From positions 557,501 through 621,500 of the forward strand of contig JAAOOA010000086.1 of the NCBI GenBank assembly GCA_012861695.1: DNA of 64,000 bases, in the 5' to 3' direction. Of the stretch, positions 46,621-56,498 are shown piece after piece (position 1 is the stretch's first letter; each line of letters opens with the position of its first letter). The position numbers were made by a program, and so were the translations under genes. Origin of the DNA: Trematomus loennbergii. Taxonomy: Eukaryota > Chordata > Actinopteri > Perciformes > Nototheniidae. The notes under the pieces are model-generated. The model had not been told where the DNA came from. It did not search any database and worked only from the letters and a program-made list of their open reading frames with translations.

Positions 46621-47325
46621 TCAGTGAGAAAAATCCAGTCTGTCTTGGGCTTGAACAAGTGCACGGAAATCTGGTTCAATGTCTGAGGTGGATATGCGAA
46701 GGACAGCTGAGAGGTGATCATCAGTGATAGAGGATCTGTATCTGGATTTGTTGAACTTCATCACTGAGAATGTCTGTTCACATATGTAGGTAGATCCAAA
46801 GAGGACCATCATCTTCTGAGCACGTCTCCTGATGTGTGGAAAGTTCTCCTCTTTCAGGGAAGAGTAAAACTCAGGCAGTGAGACTGACCTAAAGTGCTCT
46901 GACAGAAGTGTGTCAGACTGCAGGTCAATGAGTTCAAGCTGAACATCACTGGGTGCATCATCCACATGGCATGTAAATGGGGAAAAGATCATGTTCATTT
47001 CATTCTCAACTGTTTTGAAGTCTTTAAATCGCCTTGAAAACTCACCATGCAGTGCTTCTAACATGGATGAGTACCTCTGGAGGTGATCAGCTGATGGTGT
47101 GGCTTCCTTCAGTGTTGGCAAGTGCGTGAGAATGTTGTCCTCCATTTGGCTTGAGAGAAGCGTAGGAAGATGAGTAGCTGGGCAGTGTCACGTACATCGC
47201 AGCTCTCATCCAAAGCCAAGGAAAAAAAGTCAAAGTTGACCGCTCTGTTCTGCAGCTGAAGCTCCAGATTTCCCGCGATGTCCTCAATCCTCCTCGTAAC
47301 AGTGCGTCGGGAGAGCGGCACTTTC
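46621..47325 (-). pseudogene. hAT transposase: start of catalytic domain fused to C-terminal dimerisation domain
   Basis: 47,109-47,321 reads PLSRRTVTRRIEDIAGNLEL and FSLALDESCDVRDTAQLLIF, which carries the first catalytic Asp region. It passes at about 47,145 directly to MEDNILTHLPTLKEATPSAD (46,621-47,145), and ends with KMMVLFGSTYICEQTFSVMK and SSITDDHLSAVLRIS, the hATC dimerisation box. About 200 residues expected between these, with the second catalytic Asp, are absent. The 174-codon C-terminal frame is uninterrupted. Such deletion derivatives bind partner subunits but cannot catalyse transposition. Confidence 0.82.
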
Positions 47326-47330
47326 TCATT

Positions 47331-47729
47331 TCACTTTCGCAGAGTCCAACAAACACTCCTTAATGAACTCTCCGTCCGAAAACGGTTTACTTTTTTTGCA
47401 ATTTTGTGGGATAAGACATAACTCGTCTTGACAGCTGCATCTCTGGATGTGGAATGTTTTGTGGAAATATGTTGTTGGCTTTGCAGCTTAGCTAGCAAAG
47501 CATCCGACCCCTTTGCCCGCTCTTCCTCAGACAGGTTCTTGTATTTATCTGCGTGTTTGATAGCATAGTGGCGACTCAAATTGTACTCCTTGAACACAGC
47601 GACCTGCGCACCACAAACTAAACACACAGCTTTACCTTTCACTTCTGTAAATAAATACTTAGCGGTCCATGTCTTGTTGAAAATGCGGCATTCAGTATCG
47701 ATCTTTCTTTTTTTGCCCTTAGCGGACAT
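47331..47729 (-). CDS. BED-type zinc-finger N-terminus of hAT transposase (truncated)
   Basis: ATG at 47,727-47,729 opens a 132-codon frame, MSAKGKKRKIDTECRIFNKT. Residues C36, C39, H54 and H59 (CLVCG ... HYAIKH) form a C2H2/BED-like DNA-binding finger; a Lys-rich start may be a nuclear signal. This is the N-terminal part of Charlie-group hAT transposases (also the origin of host ZBED and GTF2IRD2-like genes). The frame ends at CWTLRK, where a frameshift near 47,335 breaks continuity with the next block (MPLSRRTVTRRIEDIAGNLE). A host gene is unlikely because both transposon ends are in place. Confidence 0.8.
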   Translation of the reverse strand: MSAKGKKRKIDTECRIFNKTWTAKYLFTEVKGKAVCLVCGAQVAVFKEYNLSRHYAIKHADKYKNLSEEERAKGSDALLAKLQSQQHISTKHSTSRDAAVKTSYVLSHKIAKKVNRFRTESSLRSVCWTLRK

Positions 47730-47790
47730 TTCGAGGACTAGCCGGCCAGCATCACTCGTAGCTGTTCACGGCATGCGCGTTTACGTAAAT

Positions 47791-47905
47791 AAAAAAAACA
47801 GCAGCGCCCTTTTCAAAATAAAAGCAACACAGTTAGAAAAGTATTTACGCCATGCAAGCAATACAGCTGTGTTGCTTTTATTTTGAAAAGGTTGCTGTTT
47901 TTTTT
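47791..47905. repeat. About 40-bp inverted repeat upstream of the hAT transposase start
   Basis: Left arm about 47,791-47,833 and right arm about 47,867-47,905 share, inverted, aaaaaaaacagca and cttttcaaaataaaagcaac. A 33-nt loop separates them, and three or four bases are unpaired. It lies 60 bp upstream of the transposase ATG and 90 bp inside the terminus. Confidence 0.88.
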
Positions 47906-48095
47906 ATTATGTTATAATTTATGATCAACCTCACACGGGCCGGCCAAGGCCGGCCAACGGGCCGGATGTGGCCCGCGGGCCGTAAAATGCCCACCCTGCC
48001 CTAAAGTGTTGCTACGCCCTAATTTCCATACAAATTATAGAAATGTTAACAAAGGGAATGAATAAAACTAAAAACGTCTATAAAATATTTCCACT

Positions 48096-50090
48096 TTAAA
48101 GGGACCTATCATGCTATATTTAAATGATATATTGTAGGGCCATACCTATATAAGGTATATTTATAAAACGGACAGCCAAATCAAGCAATCTGATTGGTTC
48201 TTAGCTGTGTATACTGAGCGTATACCACGGGTAGAATTGTAAGTTACTTTTCACAACAAGTCAGTATCCCTCCGCGTCTGAGATAAACAGTATACAGTTG
48301 GCCCGAAAAGCAAACTGCCTGCAGTTTGCTTTTCAAACTGGAACAAGAAAGCAGCGGAGAAGTAACGGGGCAGAAACCCTCCTTTTTACGCAGCGGTCCA
48401 GCCATAGACATCAAACGGCAAAACATATTCAGTGTGCAGTTCCTTTGGCATTAGGGCAGGGATATCTAGATACTTTCCAAGGTTTGAGATCATGAATTGT
48501 GCTACTTTTAAAGCAAGCAACAATGTTTTCAAATCTGTAATCAAAAAGGTCCGCAAAAACGCTATCGACCAATCAGATTGCTTGATTTGACTTGTCCGTT
48601 TATAAATATATTTACATTTCTTCCGTTACGAAACAAACTTACAAAGCATAAGATGGAAACATTTAAGATTAACTTCGACCTCCGTGGTGGTCTTACTATG
48701 GAGGGTGGATTGAGGAGTGCTATCTCCAGAAAGCACCTAAACGACGACATGCAGAGCTACGTGAAGAGCAGGTAGACCAACTGGAAAAGTATCACCATTC
48801 AAAAGCTTTCTGATGCGGGTCTTGAAACAAAGCAGAGAAATGATGACCGTTAGTGGCCACAGGTGCGAAAGCTCTCTCCAGAGCTACTGGAAGCCCAATC
48901 TCGGGGACGGAGAAAGTGGAGCAATATTCTCTCCACGCCAAGCAACAGCCTAGAACAACCTCAGCCTATACAAGTAACCACGTAAGCCATGCTACTGATG
49001 CTGGACAGTTTTCAGTGGGGCACAATAAACGGCAACATACACATTAATGTAAATAAATAGCGAAATAATGGATCAACGCTCTCTGTCTAATATGTTCGCT
49101 AGCTGTGTAGTGTTGTTGCATAGCAACCACCTCGCACTATGTTTCGTGCAGAAGGCAACAGAGAGACTATTTTATTTTGAAAATCATATTTACTAATAAA
49201 AACTATTTAAATTAGAGTGTGTATTTTCTTTCATATTGCCACACTTGGTAACCGTTTTATAAAAGCAATAGCTCACTTCACTTCTCGTGCTCTGATCAAG
49301 TCAAGAGGGGGAGAAAAAAAGATCTCCGTCCTCCGTGTTTATTTATATATACAGTCTATGATTTATAATATTATTATAGGCCTATAGAGTCGTTACTCAT
49401 TTGTTTTAAAGCTCAATAAATAACAAAGAAGACCTTTGACCGGCACTTTTCTAATTTGTCCGGAAGATTGAAACTTTAACGGACATCTTGACCGGCGAAA
49501 GAAACTGAAACTGAAACTCTGCCGCACGGTCCCCTCGTTCCTTGGAAGAGGCGGTGGTGTGGGTGTTTGTCATCTGCTGTGGACTAACCGGAGAGAATTA
49601 CAGTGCTTGCCTCAACGGGGAGGGATTGCATTGAATTAAAGCAGCGGGAGCAAACGCTTGCCTCGGGGAGGGAGAAAAAAGCCACAGCGGAGAATAAAAC
49701 AGAAGGGTAACATAGCAACCATGCGTGGGAAGTCTTCTTCACTGCTTTGTGGCAGACTACAGCGCCACTTACAGGCCTGGCATATGTACTACAGCGTCTT
49801 CCAGCGCTTTCGAGCGGCAATGGCCGGCCGTGGCCCAAACCCACATTCCCCTGATAGGTGGAGAGTTGGCCCAATAGCCGTAGCGCCACTTCTGTGACGA
49901 CATAGAAGTGTTCAAATCTGGATCAGTCTGTATCAGATCCGTTGCAGTCCCTTTTTTAGAGATTTGGGTATGGAGGAAAATAGAGAGGGTTGTGTTTTCT
50001 GACACTTGGTGAGTTCCCTGGAACACCGGAAACACATATTCATGTATAAAGACGTACAAAAGTGCATTTTGCATGATAGGTCCCCTTTAA
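48096..50090. mobile_element. TTAA-flanked non-autonomous element (about 2 kb)
   Basis: Ends are AGGGACCTATCATGC (48,100) and, inverted, AGGGGACCTATCATGC (to 50,086), each preceded or followed by TTAA, the target duplication of piggyBac-type elements (an ACTT reading is also possible). A partial relative is at 26,991. The interior is composite: a TIR element at 48,156-48,610 and a stretch ending near 49,365 in tttatttatatatacagtct, the reverse of the start of the 43,612 element. No transposase was recognised; the 101-codon frames near 49,600-49,890 lack motifs. Confidence 0.7.
48156..48610. mobile_element. Nested TIR element (455 bp)
   Basis: Arms of about 43 bp: 48,156-48,198 and 48,568-48,610 share, inverted, tatatttataaa, acggaca and aatcaagcaatctgattggt. 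No coding frame of note. Target duplication not determined. Nested in the TTAA-flanked element. Confidence 0.8.
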
Positions 50091-50488
50091 CTTGTCGACT
50101 TGTCAAGTTAAAGCTCTAAAATAGAAGGTATTCATAAGTAAATACAAGTTTAGCTGCCATTGTTAGGATCTAAAATGTGGATTAGTTATTTGTTTTATCT
50201 AATGAAAATTATATAAAATGTGATTTTGGGAGTGTAAAGCATAACTTAGATTTAACCGTTCAAGGACAGCACTTATTCTTAACAGTATCAATACAGAAAA
50301 CATACTTCTTCAACAGTGTAATATAATAAATGTAACACAGATATACTAGTGTATAGCCTACACAGCCTACGTAATTTTATACTGCTAAATACTGCAAAGA
50401 CAAAACTTTACTTGACAGTGTATATATAGCAGATTTTGTCCTTTTACAGTAACAAGTAATATACTGTAGGCCATTCTTTATGGCAATC

Positions 50489-51403
50489 TCACCAGGTGCT
50501 TTCACAGAACTGTTCAATCTCTGGGCTCTCGTGGATCTTGTTCAGGAACGTGTGTACATCCGTAGGAGAAGTGAAGAGGCGAGAGTTGCCGTCATGTGTC
50601 ACTCGGAAAGAGGATGGATATTGTATTCCATACCGCAGACCCATGTCTCTGCACCTCGTTTTAACTCCATCGTAGGCTCTGCTCTTTTTATCCGTCTCCT
50701 TGGCGACGTCATGGAAAAACATATGATGTTTGTCAAAGTGGATTTGACCCTTTTCATATGCAGCCGACATCACTTTGGTTTTGTCCTTGTAGTTTAAGAA
50801 CTTAATCAAAAGTGCTCGAGGCGGTGCGTTTGGTTTCGGTCTGCCAGATGGAACTCTGAGCGCCCTTTCAATAGCGAGCGGTGCTGAAAATGATCCGGCA
50901 CCCAGAATTTCAGGGATCCATTTTTCCAGAAAGGTGCATGCATCGTTCCCTTCAGCGTTTTCGGGCAAGCCTATCAGTCGCACATTAGATCTGCGGCTAC
51001 GATTTTCCAGATCTTCCATTTTCGCCTCCAAACTTTCCACCTGTTGTCTCAGCTGTTTCGTTGTTTTATTCAGCACTGAGGTATCGTCTTCCACCGCTCC
51101 AAGCCGCTCCTCAGCCTCTGTTAATCGGCCAGAGTACTGTTTTAGTTTGCCTTCGATAGATTGTATTGAGTGTATCACTGTATTACATTTTGATGCAAAG
51201 TCTTCCTTCAGGTCTTTCTTTAAATTGTTAATTACACTCAGAATTCCACCTGAGGATTTATCCTGCGACAGGTCTTCTCCCTCCTCTCCCTCCTCGTGAT
51301 CCATGTCGGGAGTAAGGCCAGGTTGAGACAGCGGTGGCCAATCTTCTTCGGATAAAGTTTCCAAAACGTTGTCCTTTTTAGTTGTTTTCTTGCGTGGAGG
51401 CAC
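50489..51403 (-). CDS. L1 ORF1p, uninterrupted frame (304 codons)
   Basis: RNA-binding nucleoprotein of an L1-type LINE. The basic N-terminus (PPRKKTTKKDN) is followed by an acidic, Ser-rich segment, a coiled coil (about residues 70-135: NLKKDLKEDFASK, EGKLKQYSGRLTEAEERLGA, LRQQVESLEAKMEDLENRSR), the RRM-like core beginning SNVRLIGLPENAEGNDACTF (about 137-215), and a C-terminal domain with RALLIKFLNYKDKTKV and FFHDVAKETDKK. Length is normal for fish L1 ORF1. The frame opens with GTG; no in-frame ATG precedes it, and the first internal ATG is at about residue 33 (MDHEEGEEGE), so the original ATG may be lost. It belongs to the L1 whose ORF2 lies at 46,090-36,880. Confidence 0.88.
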   Translation of the reverse strand: MPPRKKTTKKDNVLETLSEEDWPPLSQPGLTPDMDHEEGEEGEDLSQDKSSGGILSVINNLKKDLKEDFASKCNTVIHSIQSIEGKLKQYSGRLTEAEERLGAVEDDTSVLNKTTKQLRQQVESLEAKMEDLENRSRRSNVRLIGLPENAEGNDACTFLEKWIPEILGAGSFSAPLAIERALRVPSGRPKPNAPPRALLIKFLNYKDKTKVMSAAYEKGQIHFDKHHMFFHDVAKETDKKSRAYDGVKTRCRDMGLRYGIQYPSSFRVTHDGNSRLFTSPTDVHTFLNKIHESPEIEQFCESTW

Positions 51404-51540
51404 CGTTATGACTGTGTAAATTGCGTTTTCCTTTTACCTCCCACGTTCCAAAGAGTGACACAGCATTCCAACTATCTGTTATGCTACGCACAAAATTCTT
51501 TATTATTCCGCCGGGTTATTTTGCGCTGCTTCTTCTCCCA

Positions 51541-52360
51541 CATTGAACATCGCAGAAACTCCGTTCAAACATCAAAACGTTCAGCTCGGTCGGGAATCGA
51601 TGGCTATTACTTTTATCATTCATAACTTTCATAATTCCAGAGATACATCCCATAATACATCCATTTTTAACATGGAAGTCAATGGAGAACTCTTCAGACT
51701 TCAACAATCTTCATGCAACTTCAACTGCTAACTGCTCCTTCATACTTTCACTCAGAAACCTCATTCCAACTTTAAAATGTACACATCTTTCTGACATTAT
51801 TCGTGTAACACAACTTTTAAATCTGATTCTTACTTTTACAGATATTAAACATTGTTCAGACCTTGGTAAAGAGGCCTTCTTCAGATTTTAGAGTGCGTGA
51901 TGTCACAGCTAGAGTGGAGGACAGATTTAATTTTGCCTTCATATTTTCTTTTAAACCTGCCATAATTCCCAAACCCTACATTCCTGAGACATAATTTTCA
52001 TGACAAACGTAGGAAAACATCTCGTAGCTTGAAAGATAAAAAAAATTAAGCAAAATAATTAAACAAAATGCCTCTTGAGGGCATGAAGTGACAAAAACTT
52101 TCAACATGTCTCCATTAAACCCATTGTAATTCAGCCTCACCTTTCCCCACCACAGCAGCCGCACACCTTTAGTTAATCTGCCAAAAAGGCCACATTATTA
52201 ACCCGAAAGTACACAAAAAGTACACTTCAGATGCTCAAGTTCCTTGACATGCTTCACGCTTTGAAATTTCACCGATATCTGTTACGGTTCTTCAACAAAA
52301 CGTTCACATGTAACAGGTTTATCTCTCATTCAGAACAATGAAAATGCTTTCCTCTCACTA
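51541..52360. other. Unassigned, probably repeat-derived
   Basis: AT-rich sequence with tggaagtcaatggagaactc and similar phrases common in fish repeats, but no defined ends or coding motif. Confidence 0.4.
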
Positions 52361-53210
52361 ATCACCATGGAAACCTTTGATCTCTGGACACGTCGTTAGC
52401 TCAAATATAAACACCTGTGTCATGGAACATGATGATGTCATAACTCCAATTGACATCATTAGAGCAGCAGACTAATGACGTGGTCACTGGAGTTTAACAG
52501 ACTGTCTCAGCCTATTCTTTTATGCATGTTCCACATATTTTAGACATTATTGGTGACGTATGCTTTTAGTTCTAAAGTTTTCAGTTCAAATATTCTGCTG
52601 CTTTTTCAAAGCTTTTCTTTTCTTGTTCTTATTTCACATTCAAGTCCCCTCTATTCATGAACCATGAATACTCAGCCACACCACTTATATACCAGGTGCG
52701 ACTGTTGCTATGTGAGTTAATCTTTGAAATACAAGGTTGCTTGTTTGATTCAAGCTCTTGTAGTCAATATGTCAAGGTATTTATCCCTAACATTTTATCA
52801 GCTAACTAATGACACACACTCAGAGGATCTTTATAAACGTTTTAAGTATTGCACATCTTTAAACATGACTCTTATAAATCCCTTTTAAAACCAGCGATGC
52901 ACTACAGTGTCAGGTTTTCTAAAATAGAAACTTTAATGTTCACATCTTTCTAAATGATTCTACTTTTCAATGACCTACAAATAATCCTAATAATAATATC
53001 CCATTTTCAATCTTCCAACTGTTCATATTTTTTGGTCAATTAACAAACCTGTTACAAATGTGTTGTTCAACACATTTGAGCCTTTGCCATTTATTTGATC
53101 ACCATGGAAACCTTTGATCTCTGGACACGTCGTTAGCTCAAATATAAACACCTGTGTCATGGAACACGATGATGTCATAACTCCAATTGACATGCTCAGA
53201 GCAGCAGACT
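52361..53210. repeat. Pair of 112-bp direct repeats
   Basis: 52,361-52,472 and 53,098-53,210 are nearly identical (about five differences), starting atcaccatggaaacctttga and ending gagcagcagact, with about 625 bp between them. A second direct pair, 52,570-52,660 and 53,757-53,848 (cagttcaaatattctgctgc), is in the same order and about 1.19 kb apart, so a larger segment was probably duplicated. Confidence 0.9.
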
Positions 53211-53226
53211 TCAGATAATGGTTAAT

Positions 53227-53750
53227 GGTCCTGCCCTCAACAGCTCTACGTCAATTATGGGGTGTCATCATATGCCGTTTCCATGGAAACGCATCCCTCG
53301 CCATAAAACACGATGTCGCTGTAACTCCAATGGACACGGTCCGATCGCCCCTAAACTTCGCTTGTATATCACCGGTCCAGCCCTCAACAGCTCTACGTCA
53401 ATTATGGGGTTTCATCATATGCCGTTTCCATGGAAACACATCCCTCGCCATAAAAGACGATGTCGCTATAACTCCTATGAAAATGTTAAAAAAGTGCTCA
53501 AACTTCACGTGTGCTAACAGTCCAGCCGTGAAGACATCTACAGGACAGTTTTGAGATTTCTTCAAATGCCGTTGCCATGGCAACACAATGCTCGCCATGA
53601 AACACGGTTTTCTCATAACTTCATTGAAAATGCTCCAAATGGCCCAAAACTTCACAGGTTTGTTAACGATGCAGCCATCAACGCATCTAAGCGTATTATG
53701 GGATGTCATCAAATGCCGTTGGCATGGCGACAGATCATTCACCATCAAGT
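53227..53750. repeat. 147-bp tandem repeat, about 3.6 copies
   Basis: Copies start near 53,227, 53,374, 53,519 and 53,668. Copies 1 and 2 are closest (ctcaacagctctacgtcaat shared exactly); copies 3 and 4 are progressively diverged. Each has a catatgccgtt(t/g)ccatgg core. Open frames across copies 1-2 arise from the repetition and do not persist in copies 3-4, so coding is unlikely. Confidence 0.93.
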
Positions 53751-54779
53751 TAGTTCAAAAGTTTGCAGTTCAAATATTCTGCTGCTTTTCCAAGCCTTTT
53801 TACTTTCTTTTCTTCTCTCATCACACATTCAAGCCCCCAGTGTTCATGTATCATTTCAATCTAAATTCTTCACTTTCTTCTTACACATTACATTTCAGCA
53901 TAGCAGTTTAGCGCCAGCTTTTCAGCATAAAGCATTCCCACTAGCAATTTCTTCAGGAATTGCATTCTCTAGTTTACAATATTAGGGCAGAGCGACGACT
54001 GAACTACGTCTGATCAACACCGCGCCATAACCGGAAGTTAGAAATACTAACTCCCCCCCCCACACACACACACACACTGTGAGCAGCAGGAGTGTGACTC
54101 CTCGCTGAGAAACATCAATATGGATCTGCCGCTCTTTTTAATTTCTCATTTGCATGGCAGGGAGCAGGCAGCGACCCCCTGCTCGCTCTGTTTCTGATCT
54201 GTGGGGGGGGGATGTTGATTCTGATGTTTTACACACTTTGTTTTGAGCTTCATGGCATTTGTTTATTACTACAGCTGTTTCAGACTGTTTGGGAAAATGT
54301 GAGCCTCAGTCCTGACTCTCTCAACAGGTTTGTTACTCTCCATTGGTCGAAGGCATTTTATTTCTGGTCCCCTTACTTCAAATGTTTGCAAAACCTTACT
54401 AAACAATTTAGTAACATACATTTTCTGTTCAGGAGAAACCATCCTGAATGTTAATGCTGCAGTGATGTCACATGAATGTATAAAGACAAATCGAAATTGA
54501 ACCTCACAGAAATGTATTCAATCAGCAGGTAACGAAACGTTCTCCATGGGAATGAGGGGAAACAAACTCATTCTAACCAACACATCAAAAAACTACTGAA
54601 ATTGATTTACCCAGAATTTCTGAAGTTTTTTTCTGGAGACTCCAGACTTCAGTCCCAGTTTATACAGTATATACTGTATAAACAGTTAATAATTTATAAA
54701 CTAAGTCCAGGACAAGGTGTTTGGAAGTTTTGATTCACAGTTAATCACACTGAAGATTATGGAGGTATACCACTACTCA
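53751..54779. other. Unassigned sequence, short CA run, 26-bp palindrome
   Basis: Includes C8 plus (CA)8 at 54,053-54,077 and a perfect 26-bp palindrome at 54,658-54,683 centred on tatacagtatatactgtata. No coding motif recognised. Confidence 0.5.
54658..54683. repeat. 26-bp perfect palindrome
   Basis: The sequence around tatacagtatatactgtata with flanking gtt/aac equals its own reverse complement. It is AT-rich with no spacer. Confidence 0.95.
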
Positions 54780-54985
54780 CACAGCTGACCCTGACCTGCA
54801 ATGTCAATTATAAATTGTTATATTTATATTTTACTATATCTTTTATTATTTTAAACATTTTTTCTTGTTCTCTATCTGTGTTTTAATTGTTGTTTTATTT
54901 TATGTATGCACCACGACCTAGTCAAATTCCTGGTAAGTGTAAACCTACTTGGTAATAAACCTGTTTCTGATTCTGATTAAAGCAA
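54780..54985 (+). repeat. LINE 3' UTR and tail (Rex/CR1-type)
   Basis: Contains tgcaccacgacctagtcaaattcctggtaagtg-type text ending aataaacctgtttctgattctgatt, the usual ATAAA plus TCTGATT repeat end of a fish LINE. Coding sequence absent. Confidence 0.6.
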
Positions 54986-56012
54986 CTATTTATGATAATA
55001 CACGACTCCGTCTGTAAGAGTAACTACATATAATTAAATAACTACATCTAGCACATTTTGATGATTCTTGAAGGACTTTTTTGTAAGGTCAGTACTCAGT
55101 CAGCAGCCTTTGCATCCCTTCTATAAGCAGTCAGTGAAAGCCCCCTGCAGTGCCAGTCAGATACTAGGAATCTGTTGATTAGACTTCTCATATTTTTAAG
55201 CCTCAATTTGTCCTTCCCCCCCGCCTTAAGGGGTTATTTTCAAAATGTTCTTCTCCTGGACTCCCTAGTATTGCTCGGTCACCATCTTCCACAGCCCCAC
55301 CAAATACTGAAATATATCCTGTTTCACATGTCACACAGGATATGAGAACATGGCTGAGATGCTTGATATGCCCCAACCTGACCACTGAAACACATTTAGT
55401 TTATTACTGTAGCTACATCGCTATGGATGGGTACTTGTTTAAGAATACTTTGATAAAATCTCTCTCTGCTAACGTGAACACATATTAAATATACAGAAAA
55501 TAAATAAATGGGCCACTTACAGTCCTCAGCATAGATTAAGAATGAGTATCAATAATAATTATTAATAGTATTAATACATCTGAGGGCATCTTCTCTATTG
55601 TTTATGTCATTGTTTGACTCTTTGACACAAAAGGTTTGAGTTGCCATCTGAAGATACAGTTTTACCATGAAGAACACAGGCTGACCCTCTTCATTTAATG
55701 TAAACACAGCTGACCATGAAAAGTATCACAATATAAAAGAAATGTAATCTGATTACTTACTGTTATTTTTGGATTACCTTAATATCAAATTGAATGCAAA
55801 TAAATACAAGAGAAAATAGAAATCAATACTTAGTTTATTATGTAAGACAACAGAACGAAGTAGACTTAAAGAAAAGAAAACAAGATATTTAATTTCTTCT
55901 GCTCAGAGATTTTATTTTATTTTTATGTGCAGCATATTCAGGCAGTAGTCTTTTCTGACTAACAGTCAAAGTAAGTGCTTTAAGTTTAATAGATACATAG
56001 TTACATTGTAAA
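54986..56012. other. Unassigned sequence
   Basis: AT-rich, no motif recognised. Confidence 0.45.
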
Positions 56013-56498
56013 GGTCACCTATAATACAAAATCCACTTGTTCGTGTATTTTCTACATCAACATGTCAACATCAACAAAGATTCTCTCTCTTTTTGTCCTG
56101 ATCCATTTTTATAAAAACCTGTCTGAAAATGAGCTGATCAGATTTTGGCCACTTTATGATGTCATAATGATTTTTGGCTTGTGTAACCATTAGCCAATCA
56201 GCAACCAAGGTAACCCCCCCCCCCACCTTATCACCTGAATCTCCTCCTAGAGCACCATTGAGTTCTATTTAACCAAATGTCTCTCAGAGGGGCGTGGGGA
56301 GGGGCTCCTTATTTTCATCTAAAGTAACAGACAGAGAATCAGCATTTTGGAAACAGGGCTGAAACAGAGGGGATTATGGGATGCTGCAATGATCGTTTGG
56401 TATTTCAGACAAACACTTCAGAGACATGTTTGTATATATCTGAAACCTATGATATATTGATGAAAACAGTATAATAGGGGACCTTTACAAATGTAACA
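56013..56498. mobile_element. MITE, about 486 bp
   Basis: Ends TGTAAAGGTCACCTATAATAC (left, 56,007-56,027) and, inverted, TGTAAAGGTCCCCTATTATAC (right): three mismatches in 21. Its text (gtccccaggtgttcc-like spacing, tttggccactttatgatgtc) resembles a common fish MITE with AAAGGTCCCC ends. Superfamily and target duplication not resolved. Confidence 0.72.

Larger units (their letters stand above)
46403..48006 (-). mobile_element. hAT-Charlie-like DNA transposon (1,588 bp), internally deleted
   Basis: Element 46,411-47,998. Left end CAGGGGTGGGCAATTATTTT; right end, inverted, CAGGGTGGGCATTTTACGG. The 8-bp duplication ccctaaag is perfect (46,403-46,410; 47,999-48,006). It encodes a BED-type finger frame and a C-terminal transposase piece, both on the minus strand, with the catalytic middle deleted. 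Insertion is between ORF1 and ORF2 of the L1. Confidence 0.94.
36440..51540 (-). mobile_element. Single L1/Tx1-type LINE split by at least five later insertions
   Basis: On the minus strand, ORF1 (51,403-50,489), the ORF2 start (46,090), endonuclease (46,090-45,464 and 43,603-43,335), RT (40,395-39,058) and C-terminal region (37,570-36,880) follow in the correct order, ending in an AATAAA-type signal at about 36,450. The gaps are filled by elements with their own target duplications or termini: 37,579-39,049; 40,396-43,334; 43,612-45,449; 46,411-47,998; 48,100-50,086. Subtracting them leaves about 5.1 kb, close to a full fish L1. The 5' edge is a guess. Confidence 0.82.

Noticed and set aside
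47331..47729. BED-finger frame as a domesticated ZBED host gene
   Set aside because: Perfect 8-bp TSD and both terminal repeats are present and the catalytic region is deleted with a frameshift; it is a transposon remnant.
50489..51403. 304-codon frame as a host gene
   Set aside because: Coiled coil plus RVLIGLPE-type RRM layout is L1 ORF1p, and L1 ORF2 lies downstream in the same orientation.
53218..53554. Repeat-containing protein over the 147-bp array
   Set aside because: Frames are lost in copies 3 and 4, and two overlapping frames are equally open. Repetition of DNA explains it.
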